Assembly: GCF_030540835.1 (NCBI RefSeq)
Contig: NZ_JAUOEK010000069.1
Location: 81,132-145,131, forward strand
Direction of reading: 5' to 3'
Length of the DNA: 64,000 nucleotides
Source: Flavivirga aquimarina
GTDB lineage: Bacteria; Bacteroidota; Bacteroidia; Flavobacteriales; Flavobacteriaceae
Numbering within the stretch: the first letter of the stretch is position 1; every line of letters starts with the position of its first letter. Position numbers and translations under genes: made by a program. Under the pieces are notes generated by a model, which saw nothing but the letters and a program-made list of their open reading frames with translations, ran no database searches and was not told the origin of the DNA. Of this stretch, positions 25,900-34,800 are shown piece after piece.

Positions 25900-27356
25900 T
25901 AATCTTCTGCTTTTAGTAAAGGTAACTTAATTGTATAATAATGTTTATTATTAATTATTATTACTTTCTCATCTGTAAAAAAAGCATATCTGTTTATAAT
26001 ATTTTCTAACCCCGTATTTTCCCCCTTTCCAGTACTGTCTTTTGGATATTTACTGTTTTTAATGACTAAATAATTTTTCTCAAAAGTCATTTCAATATCC
26101 ATAGGAGATTCAATGCTTATTTCATTATGTTTAATTATATTTTCAAACACTTGTTGTAGCGCCATTGGTAATATATAATAATTAGAAAAACCATCTGTTT
26201 CATCAGTAAATATTATAGCATTTTCAAATCGTACTTGTAATAATTTCAGATACTCTTTAGCAAATACGAGTTCCTCTTTTAGTAATACTAAATCGGTGTT
26301 TTCTTGATTCAAAAAATACCTATAAACATGAGATAATTTTTCTGAAAATTGAATAGCTTTTTCTTGATTTTCTTCTATTAACCCAGTTAGTACACTAATG
26401 TTATTGAATAAAAAATGGGGGCTTAATTGAGCCTTTAACTGTTGATATTTTAATGACGCAGTGATTCCTATTTGTTTTAAGTTTTGTTTTTGATTCCTAT
26501 TTATTTCATAAATAAAATAAATATGAATAGACAATGTAAGTAGTAAAAAATAACTCCCAAAAATAACCACACCCCTAACTAGGTTTACCCCAATTGACTT
26601 GGAAGAATTATATTGGAACAAGCCTCCAAAATTTTTTCCTAAAAATTCTAAAGATTCTAAAAATAATGCTGGTAGCAAAATAATATTTACAATATATATA
26701 ATTATAAAAACTATATTAGTAATTGACTTATTTTGTCTAGCTACTATATACTTTATTCCATAAGATATTATAACACTATTAACTACTCCAAATAAAGCAA
26801 TTATTATTGCATATTTTATTGGAATAATATTACCTAAAATTGAAATTATTGTTAAATATAGAAAGGTTCCAATTAGCCAGATTAAAACAATATTTTTTGT
26901 AGTCAAAGAGGTTTTTTCATAATCCCTTTTTGTAATCTTTCTATGAGTTAATAAATAATAAATCAGTGTACAAAAAACAGTTATAATTATAGCTGTTATC
27001 CCATTAAATAAACTTGCTTTATTCCAAAATGAAATATCTAAATTGGAGACCTTATAGAATTTAAGAGTTAAATAAACAATACAATATATCAATATAAAAG
27101 ATGAAAATGCTGGCTTAATAATTGTTTTTATACCTTTAATAATATCTTTGTAGTCATTCATTTTAAAATAATAAATTGAAAAAAAGCAAGGAAAAAAAAA
27201 TAAAGACAATGTTAGTGGAGCTATTTCTTTATATATCTCTAAAACCCCGTCTACTCCATTCAATAAAATTGCAATAATAAACCCAATCACGTTTATCAAA
27301 ACACTAACAATACATGCATATTTAAATGCATTTAAAAATTTGCTTATAGTTTTCAT
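25899..27356 (-). CDS. LytS-type sensor histidine kinase
   Basis: This 485-residue membrane kinase has about eight hydrophobic helices in residues 10-285, forming the sensor part with no recognised ligand domain. A His_kinase (LytS/YehU type) domain follows, with the phospho-acceptor His in QLSPHFLFNN (about 318), then SHVYRYFLNQE and LKLLQVRFENAI. A degenerate ATP-binding domain carries LQQVFENIIKHNE (N box) and GKGENTGLENIINRY (G box). It is translationally coupled to the LytTR regulator. The gene is more AT-rich than its neighbours and divergent from the pfkB gene. Confidence 0.92.
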   Translation of the reverse strand: MKTISKFLNAFKYACIVSVLINVIGFIIAILLNGVDGVLEIYKEIAPLTLSLFFFPCFFSIYYFKMNDYKDIIKGIKTIIKPAFSSFILIYCIVYLTLKFYKVSNLDISFWNKASLFNGITAIIITVFCTLIYYLLTHRKITKRDYEKTSLTTKNIVLIWLIGTFLYLTIISILGNIIPIKYAIIIALFGVVNSVIISYGIKYIVARQNKSITNIVFIIIYIVNIILLPALFLESLEFLGKNFGGLFQYNSSKSIGVNLVRGVVIFGSYFLLLTLSIHIYFIYEINRNQKQNLKQIGITASLKYQQLKAQLSPHFLFNNISVLTGLIEENQEKAIQFSEKLSHVYRYFLNQENTDLVLLKEELVFAKEYLKLLQVRFENAIIFTDETDGFSNYYILPMALQQVFENIIKHNEISIESPMDIEMTFEKNYLVIKNSKYPKDSTGKGENTGLENIINRYAFFTDEKVIIINNKHYYTIKLPLLKAED

Positions 27357-27478
27357 GTCTAAATTATTATTTTGAACAAAAGTGAGTGATTAAGATATAC
27401 TATAAAAAGAAAAGTTAGTGAACTGTCGATTTATAATAGTAAGTTGTTAAAAGCTAAATTTTCTTAAAAAAAATATTC

Positions 27479-27508
27479 TTGAATTAGGACTTAAAAAACT
27501 TATCTTTG
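27479..27508 (+). promoter_or_regulatory. Bacteroidetes-type promoter before the PfkB gene
   Basis: TTG (27479-27481), 19 bases, then TATCTTTG (27501-27508) matches the known Bacteroidetes primary sigma consensus (TTG at -33, TAnnTTTG at -7). The start codon follows 23 bases later, leaving a short leader. Confidence 0.7.
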
Positions 27509-27531
27509 CAGAAAATTATCAGGTCTCTTTT

Positions 27532-28458
27532 ATGAGTAAATTAGTAATAGTTGGCACAGTAGCATTTGATGCTATTGAAACGCCTTTCGGTAAAACCGAT
27601 AAAATTCTTGGCGGTGCCGCAACTTACATTGGTTTATCGGCTTCACAATTTAATGTAGACTCAGCAATAGTATCTATTGCAGGTGGTGACTTTCCTCAGG
27701 AATATTTAGATTTATTATCAGATAGAAATATAGACATTTCGGGAATTGAAATAGTTAAAGAAGGCAAAACGTTTTTTTGGAGCGGGCGTTACCATAACGA
27801 TATGAATTCTCGCGATACTTTAGTTACAGAATTAAATACGCTTGCCGATTTTAACCCTGTAGTTCCAGAAGATTATCGTGATGCGGAAATTGTTATGTTA
27901 GGAAATTTACATCCGATCGTCCAACAAAGTGTTTTAGACCAAATGACCACAAAACCTAAATTAGTGGTTTTAGATACTATGAATTTTTGGATGGATTGTG
28001 CTTTAGAGGATTTACATAATGTTATTAAGAATGTAGATGTTATTACCATTAATGATGAAGAAGCCAGACAATTAACCGGAGAGTATTCTTTGGTTGTTGC
28101 AGCCAAAAAGATTTACGATTTGGGTCCTAAATATGTAGTGATTAAAAAAGGTGAGCACGGCGCTTTATTATTTCATGAAGACAATGTGTTTTATGCACCG
28201 GCTTTACCTTTAGAAGAAGTTTTTGATCCTACGGGAGCAGGAGATACTTTTGCCGGAGGTTTTGCGGGATACCTTGCAAAGACAGGTGATACTTCTTTTG
28301 AAAATATGAAAAATGCGGTTATTTATGGTTCTACACTTGCATCGTTTTGTGTAGAAAAATTTGGAACCGAGCGCATGCAAAATTTATCAAGTAAAGAAAT
28401 ACATAAACGCTTGTTGCAATTTAAGCAGTTAACGCAATTTGAAATAGAATTAACATAA
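27532..28458 (+). CDS. PfkB-family carbohydrate/nucleoside kinase
   Basis: This 308-residue PfkB (ribokinase-like) sugar or nucleoside kinase has GGAATYIGLSASQF near the N-terminus (substrate side) and the signature DPTGAGDTFAGGFAGYLA (about 232-249), with the catalytic Asp and anion hole. Also present is KKGEHGALLFHED. The substrate cannot be read from the sequence. It is followed 96 bases later by an amidophosphoribosyltransferase homologue, a pairing common in Flavobacteriia, so a role in nucleotide or ribose phosphate metabolism is reasonable. Its promoter is recognisable and a terminator hairpin follows the gene. Confidence 0.9.
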   Translation: MSKLVIVGTVAFDAIETPFGKTDKILGGAATYIGLSASQFNVDSAIVSIAGGDFPQEYLDLLSDRNIDISGIEIVKEGKTFFWSGRYHNDMNSRDTLVTELNTLADFNPVVPEDYRDAEIVMLGNLHPIVQQSVLDQMTTKPKLVVLDTMNFWMDCALEDLHNVIKNVDVITINDEEARQLTGEYSLVVAAKKIYDLGPKYVVIKKGEHGALLFHEDNVFYAPALPLEEVFDPTGAGDTFAGGFAGYLAKTGDTSFENMKNAVIYGSTLASFCVEKFGTERMQNLSSKEIHKRLLQFKQLTQFEIELT

Positions 28459-28465
28459 ACCAACC

Positions 28466-28492
28466 AACGCACTCAAAATTAGAGTGCGTTTT
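28466..28492 (+). terminator. Intrinsic terminator after the PfkB gene
   Basis: AACGCACTC - AAAATTA - GAGTGCGTT is a perfect 9-base-pair stem followed by TTAATTT, eight bases after the stop codon. A REP-like segment (CTGAGCATGTTGAAGTG, 28519-28535) follows before the next gene. Confidence 0.75.
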
Positions 28493-28554
28493 AATTTAAT
28501 ATCATTTCTGCGTGCACACTGAGCATGTTGAAGTGAAAGCGAAAAAAAATATAT

Positions 28555-30453
28555 ATGAGCGATGTTTTAAAGCATGAATGTGGCATAGCAGTTATAAGAC
28601 TTTTAAAACCACTGGAATATTATAAAGAAAAATACGGAAGTGCATTTTATGGTGTAAACAAGATGTACCTCATGATGGAGAAACAACACAATCGCGGTCA
28701 AGATGGTGCCGGTTTTGCAAGTATTAAATTAGATACAAAACCAGGCGAACGTTATATAAGTAGAATACGCTCTATAGCACAACAACCTATTCAAGATATT
28801 TTTGGTCAGATAAACGAAAGAATAAATAACACATTAACAGCACATCCGGAGTATACTAATAATGTTGCTTTACAAAAACAACATATTCCTTATATAGGAG
28901 AACTGTTATTGGGGCATGTTCGTTATGGTACTTTTGGTAAAAATAGTGTAGAAAGTGTACATCCTTTTTTAAGACAAAATAATTGGATGCATAGAAATTT
29001 AATAATGGCAGGAAACTTTAACATGACAAACGTTAAAGAACTTTTTTCCAATCTTATTGAATTAGGGCAGCATCCAAAAGAGTATACCGATACCATAACT
29101 ATTATGGAGAAAATAGGTCATTTTTTAGATGATGCAGTAAGTAAAATTTACAAAGATTTAAAAAAAGAAGGCTATAATAAAAGAGAGGCTTCGCCGCTTA
29201 TTGCAGAACGTCTTAAGGTAGGTAAAATATTAAAAAGGGCTGCAAAAAATTGGGATGGAGGTTACGCTATGGCGGGGCTTATTGGTCATGGAGATTCGTT
29301 TGTTTTAAGAGACCCTGCAGGCATTCGCCCGACATATTATTATAAAGATGATGAGGTGGTTGTCGTTGCATCAGAACGACCTGTTATTCAAACAGTTTTT
29401 AATGTAAACTTTGAAGATGTAAAAGAATTAGATCCAGGTCAAGCTATTATTATTAAAAAATCGGGCGAAGTACGCTTTAAACAAATATTAGAACCTTTAG
29501 AAAGAAAATCTTGTTCTTTTGAGCGCATTTATTTTTCTAGAGGGAGTGATGCCGAAATATATCAAGAACGTAAAATGCTTGGGAAACTGTTAATGCCTAA
29601 AGTTCTTGAAGCCATTAATAATGATACTAAGAACACGGTCTTTTCTTATATTCCCAATACGGCAGAGACATCATTTTTTGGTATGATTGAAACTGCTGAA
29701 GCTTATATAAACAAAAAGAAGACACGTGCTATTTTAAGTGGACAACGTTCATTATCGGCAGATAAAGTAACCGAAATCTTATCGGAACGTGCACGAATTG
29801 AAAAGATTGCTATAAAAGATGTTAAGCTTAGAACGTTTATTACAGAAGATAGTAGTCGTGATGATTTGGTGGCTCACGTTTACGATGTTACTTATGGCGT
29901 TATAAAACCAGAAGATAATTTGGTTATTATTGATGATAGTATTGTTAGAGGGACTACATTAAAAATGAGTATTTTAAAAATGCTTGACCGTTTAAACCCT
30001 AAAAAAATTATTGTGGTATCCTCTGCGCCACAAATTAGATACCCAGATTGTTATGGTATCGATATGGCCAACCTAGAAAGCTTAGTTGCTTTTAGAGCCG
30101 CTTTAGATTTATTAAAAGATGCAAACAAGTACCATATTGTAGAAGAGGTATATAATAAGTGTATGGGTCAAACAGATTTAGATGATAAACATGTGCAGAA
30201 TTTTGTAAAAGAGATTTATGATCCTTTTACCGATGAGGAAATATCAGGAAAAATTTCTGAACTGTTAAGTGATGAAAGTGTTAAAGCTGAAGTTAAAATT
30301 ATTTTTCAGCCAGTTGAAAATTTGCATAAAGCATGTCCTAATCATTTAGGGGATTGGTACTTTACAGGAAACTATCCTACCGTTGGAGGGAACAGAGTTG
30401 TAAACAGAGCATTCATCAATTTTTATGAAGGAAATAATGAAAGAGCTTATTAA
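28555..30453 (+). CDS. purF: Amidophosphoribosyltransferase (PurF-like)
   Basis: This 632-residue protein pairs an N-terminal class II glutamine amidotransferase domain with a phosphoribosyltransferase domain. The start HECGIAVIRLL puts the nucleophile Cys at residue 9, as if a short propeptide were removed. QHNRGQDGAGF, GHVRYGTFGKNS and the RDPAGIRPTYY and SERPVIQTVF segments belong to the amidotransferase part. VIIDDSIVRGTTLKMSIL (about 460-477) is the PRPP-binding loop. It transfers ammonia to PRPP, the first purine-synthesis step. It is longer than typical PurF (about 470-500), with an insert near 60-110 and a C-terminal extension. A second, standard PurF may exist elsewhere, so this could be a paralogue. 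Confidence 0.9.
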   Translation: MSDVLKHECGIAVIRLLKPLEYYKEKYGSAFYGVNKMYLMMEKQHNRGQDGAGFASIKLDTKPGERYISRIRSIAQQPIQDIFGQINERINNTLTAHPEYTNNVALQKQHIPYIGELLLGHVRYGTFGKNSVESVHPFLRQNNWMHRNLIMAGNFNMTNVKELFSNLIELGQHPKEYTDTITIMEKIGHFLDDAVSKIYKDLKKEGYNKREASPLIAERLKVGKILKRAAKNWDGGYAMAGLIGHGDSFVLRDPAGIRPTYYYKDDEVVVVASERPVIQTVFNVNFEDVKELDPGQAIIIKKSGEVRFKQILEPLERKSCSFERIYFSRGSDAEIYQERKMLGKLLMPKVLEAINNDTKNTVFSYIPNTAETSFFGMIETAEAYINKKKTRAILSGQRSLSADKVTEILSERARIEKIAIKDVKLRTFITEDSSRDDLVAHVYDVTYGVIKPEDNLVIIDDSIVRGTTLKMSILKMLDRLNPKKIIVVSSAPQIRYPDCYGIDMANLESLVAFRAALDLLKDANKYHIVEEVYNKCMGQTDLDDKHVQNFVKEIYDPFTDEEISGKISELLSDESVKAEVKIIFQPVENLHKACPNHLGDWYFTGNYPTVGGNRVVNRAFINFYEGNNERAY

Positions 30454-30556
30454 TTATTAATTTGTCAATTTTTTCTTCTTTTTTTGCTAAAAAATACATT
30501 TAATCCGAAAAATACGCTTTTTGTCTAAAAAATAATCAAAGTATCTAAAATACATA

Positions 30557-30641
30557 TAAATTTGAATCACCATAACATAAGTAGGTTAAGTTCATGGTAG
30601 ATTTGGGGCAAAAAAAGGTGAACATCTGTTCGCCTTTTTTT
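30557..30641 (+). ncRNA. Candidate small RNA gene, copy 1
   Basis: A perfect -7 box TAAATTTG (30557-30564) leads into a stretch that is almost identical to 30798-30878. The unit ends in an intrinsic terminator: AAAAAGGTGAAC-ATCT-GTTCGCCTTTTTTT. The body can form a short ACCAT/ATGGT-closed hairpin. It contains no useful reading frame. The expected transcript is about 70 bases. It lies in the 438-base gap after the amidophosphoribosyltransferase gene. The family is not certain; the Bacteroidota Flavo-1 motif is one candidate to test. Confidence 0.65.
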
Positions 30642-30797
30642 ATGCAGTTTAGTTTCCTTTTGAGTCTGTTTTAAAATGTAAGTCTATTTTTTAAAAGTTA
30701 CTTGTACCCTTTTTTGCTTTATAATGGTACTTAAAAGCCTTTAAGCCAATATATGAGCAGTTTAACTAAAATATTTTACCAATCTTTAGAAGAAAGA

Positions 30798-30878
30798 TAT
30801 ATTTGAATCACCATAACATAAGTAGGTTAAGTTCATGGTAGATTTGGGGCAAAAAGGTGAACACTCGTTCACCTTTTT
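30798..30878 (+). ncRNA. Candidate small RNA gene, copy 2
   Basis: This is the second tandem copy of the unit at 30557-30641. It is preceded by its own -7 box TATATTTG (30798-30805), and 45 or more bases of the body are identical between copies. Its terminator has changed in a compensated way: GGTGAAC-ACTC-GTTCACC, where copy 1 has GGTGAAC/GTTCGCC, so the stem is kept. The upstream flanks of the two copies are unrelated, which separates the conserved unit from its surroundings. The sequence between the copies (30642-30797) holds nothing recognisable. Confidence 0.65.
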
Positions 30879-30891
30879 CATTTTACTTTTT

Positions 30892-31827
30892 TTAATAATC
30901 GATTCTATATCCGTTTCCAAATTGATAACTTAAAATAAAGCCATGTGTATTACCTAACGGAGCATTATTATTTGCGACATTATAACTGTAAATAAAACGT
31001 GCGTTTTTAAACAAATAAATACCAGCTAAAAAATTTAGAGAAGACCTGGATCTATATCCTGCTCCTACTTCAAACTTATTTTTAAAACTTACTGCTAAGT
31101 TTATATCGGCCTGTAATGGAGCCCCATCTTCATATTTTAATAGCACATTTGGTTTTATCATTATCTCCCGATAACGGTTATTAAAAAAACGATACCCAAA
31201 ATAACCATAATAGGGATTTACAAGATTTAAATTAGCTTGAGAAGCTAATGACTCACCTAAAATATTTGGGGTTGAAATTCCTAAATAAAATGTAGAATAA
31301 TTAAATAAAAAACTCAAACCTAAAGTTGGAATTGTGGCATTAATATTTTCAGCAAAAACATGATCATCTATAATTCTCAACTCTAATAAGTTATCCTGAT
31401 ATTGTTGTAGGCCTGCTGTGATTCCAAAGGAAAGTACTCCTGCTGTATAGTGTTGCCAATCTGGGCGGTTATTTTTCAGATCGAAGAATATTTTATAAGA
31501 ATAAGCTCCAAAAAAATGAGAGGAAGTAGTAACGCCTATTTCATCTCGAATAATACCAACTCCAGCTCCCATTTTACCTCTGTTTAAAGCGCCATGCCCG
31601 CTAAATGAAAAGCTTTTAGGGCTTCCTTCAAATTGATTAAAGTAGCCCAAATTGCTTATAGACAATTCAGTGTTTTGAGTTAAACCTGCATATGCAGAAT
31701 TTATAATAAACGGATTGTAATTGTATTCTGAAAACGATGGTGTTTGCTGACCAACACAAATGCTTGTTTTTAAAATAAAAAATAGTAAGACAGCCGCATA
31801 AGCGGTAAAGTTATTTTTTCTATTCAT
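30892..31827 (-). CDS. PorP/SprF family type IX secretion system membrane protein
   Basis: This 311-residue outer-membrane protein has a signal peptide (LLFFILKTSICVGQQ) followed by the family start TPSFSEYNYNPFIINSAYAGL. Glycine-spaced beta strands follow (FSFSGHGALNRGKMGAGVGIIRDEIGV, HFFGAYSYKIF, YFGYRFFNNRYREIMIKPNVLLKYEDGAP, GFILSYQFGNGYRIDY). PorP/SprF proteins work with the type IX secretion system and are often encoded next to the large adhesin they help to export or attach; SprF with SprB is the known case. Here the gene starts four bases after the stop codon of the 2266-residue adhesin, so it is probably its partner. Confidence 0.93.
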   Translation of the reverse strand: MNRKNNFTAYAAVLLFFILKTSICVGQQTPSFSEYNYNPFIINSAYAGLTQNTELSISNLGYFNQFEGSPKSFSFSGHGALNRGKMGAGVGIIRDEIGVTTSSHFFGAYSYKIFFDLKNNRPDWQHYTAGVLSFGITAGLQQYQDNLLELRIIDDHVFAENINATIPTLGLSFLFNYSTFYLGISTPNILGESLASQANLNLVNPYYGYFGYRFFNNRYREIMIKPNVLLKYEDGAPLQADINLAVSFKNKFEVGAGYRSRSSLNFLAGIYLFKNARFIYSYNVANNNAPLGNTHGFILSYQFGNGYRIDY

Positions 31828-31831
31828 TATA

Positions 31832-34800
31832 TTAACGCTTTAACACTAAAAATCCCTTTAGCTTTTTTAAGTTATGAGTTCCAGATATTTTAATATCAAA
31901 GAAATAAGTTCCGTCGGGTAATGTGCTTGCCCCCAAATTGGTAAGGTTATTAGCTTCCCCTCTAAATACATTAGTGGTATTATTATAATTTGGGATTGAA
32001 AAAACTAAATCCCCCCATCTATTATAGATATTCACAATATTTTGTGGACTATTTTCTATACCTCTTATCTCCCAAAAATCATTGATTCCGTCTCCATTAG
32101 GTGAAAGGCCATATTTTGACTCAGCTAAAGGTTCTGTTGTAAACGATTCTTCAGAACAGCCAATGGCATCTCCAACAGCATTGTAAGGAATTATAGTTAC
32201 GTAGATCGTTGTGTTCTCTGGTAAGTCAGATAAATCAAATGTTAATAGGTTGCCTACATCTTCAGAATTTAAAATATCAGTAGCTCCCGATAAAGTTCCT
32301 ATATTGATTCTATATCCTGTAGCATCTGCAACGGCATCCCAGTTAAGACTTGTATTTATTACAATATCCCTATCCCCATTTAGAGGACTTGTTAAACTTG
32401 TACAACTAGGAACAGTGGCAATAGTTTCCGTAGTAAAAGATTCCCTAGTACATCCTGTGGCATCCCCAACCGCATTATAAGGCGTAATGGAAACAAAGAT
32501 GGTGGTGTTTTCCGGCAGGTCAGTTGTCGGATCGAAGGTAGTAACATTGCCTACATTCTGATCATCTGCAATATCGGTACCACCAGCAGTAGTTCCAACA
32601 TTAATACGATAACCTGTAGCATTGGCAACGACATTCCAACTAAGGTTTGTGCCTACCGCTACATTCGTAGTGCTATTTAACGGGCTGATTAAAGAAGTGC
32701 AATTAGGAACAGTGGCAATAGTTTCCGTAGTGAAAGATTCCCTGGTACAACCCATGGCATCCCCAACCGCATTATAAGGTGTAATGGAAACAAAGATGGT
32801 GGTATTTTCCGGCAGGTCAGTTGTCGGATCGAATGTAGTAACATTGCCCACATCCTGATTATCTGCAATATCGGTACCACCTGCAGTAGTTCCAACATTA
32901 ATTCTATACCCTGTAGCATTAACCCCCGCATTCCAATCTAAGTTCGAATTAACCGCCACACCTGTAGCATTGTTTAGCGGCATTGATAACGTGGTACAAT
33001 TAGGAACAGTGGCAATAGTTTCCGTAGTGAAAGATTCCCTGGTACAACCCGTAGCATCCCCAACTGCATTATAAGGTGTAATGGAAACAAAGATGGTGGT
33101 ATTTTCCGGTAAGTCAGTTGTCGGATCAAAGGTAGTAACATTGCCTACATCCTGATCATCTGCAATATCGGTACCACCAGCAGTAGTTCCAACATTAATT
33201 CTATACCCAGTAGCATTAACCCCCGCATTCCAATCTAAGTTCGAATTAACCGCCACACCTGTAGCATTGTTTAGTGGTATTGATAACGTGGTACAATTAG
33301 GAACAGTGGCAATAGTTTCCGTAGTGAAAGATTCCCTGGTACAACCCGTGGCATCCCCAACTGCATTATAAGGTGTAATGGAAACAAAGATGGTGGTATT
33401 TTCCGGTAAGTCAGCTGTCGGATCGAATGTAGTAACATTGCCTACATCTTGATCATCTGCAATATCGGTTCCCCCAGCAGTAGTACCAACATTAATACGG
33501 TAGCCTGTAGCATTGGCCACGGCATTCCAATCTAAGTTTGAATCAAGAGCCACATCCGTAGCATTGTTTAGCGGTGTTGATAACGTGGTGCAATTTGGAA
33601 TAACTGCTAGAGAATTTCCTGTTCTAAAACTTTCTTCAGAACAACTTGTTGCATCTCCAGCGGCATTATAAGGCGTAATAGTCACAAAAATTAATCTATT
33701 AGGAGGTAAATCATCCGACAAATTATAGGTGGTTACATTACCAACGTCAATACTATTAAGAATCTCTATCCCACCTCCGGTAGTACCTACTGTTAGTAGA
33801 TAACTTGTAGCGTCAGATATAGGATTCCAGCTAAGATTAGCATTAACAGGAACATCGGTAGCTCCGTTTAAAGGGTTTGTTAAACTTGTGCATGTTGGAG
33901 GAACCGGAATTAGTTCTGTAGTGAAACTTTCTTCAGTACATGAGGCTGCATCTCCAACAGTGTTATAAGGTGTAATGGTAACGAAAATAGTTGTATTCTC
34001 CGGAAGGTTAGCAGGAAGATCGTATATTGTTACATTACCAACATCCACATTATCTATAACGTCGTTATTTCCAAGGGTAGTACCTGCTGTAATACGATAC
34101 CCATCAGCATTTACTATAGCTAACCATTCTAAATCTGAATCTACAGCTATATCGGTAGAACCATTTACAGGCAAGGTTAAGTTAGTACACTCCGGCACAG
34201 TTGGAGTCGCACTACTTGAAACCTGAAAACTTTCTTCTATACAAGCTGTAGCATCTCCCTCACTATTAAATGGTATTAATGCTACAAAAACTGTTTCACC
34301 TCCGGAAAAATCTGTAGCAAATTCATATGAAGTATCGGTTACGGTTTCATTATTTACAATGGTAACATTTCCCGGGTTAGTACGAACCGTAAGCCTGTAG
34401 CCTCTTGCATAAAGTGTAGGTTCCCAACTTAAATTAGTATTTACGGGAACATTTGTAGCGCCATTTAGAGGAGTAACAAGTTGGGTACATTCAGGAATAG
34501 GGCAATCCAACATGTCTCCTATAACAGACCAATTATAGGTGTCAATCATTGATTGTCTTTCTTCTAAGGCATCACAATACAACAACCCTTGAGCTCCTAA
34601 AGTAATTCCAGAGGTTAAGGCCTGTTCGGACCAAGTTATTAATGTGGTGTCATAGTTTTCTCTTGTCAATGCGGTATTATCTAACATATTTCTCATATCA
34701 GAAACTCCACTAACATTCCAGGTACTAAATTCTTGATTTAAACTGGTAGCATTATCAAACATTGAACGCATACTCACAGTACCTATGTTCCATTGATTCA

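Noticed and set aside
30600..30630. Short peptide starting at the ATG inside the small RNA unit
   Set aside because: The frame closes after eight codons, and the conserved features are a promoter box and paired stems, not coding ones.
32408..33595. CRISPR-like array
   Set aside because: Units are 297 bases, contiguous and in frame within a coding sequence, with no short repeat/unique spacer pattern. The DUF559 repeats are likewise not CRISPR.
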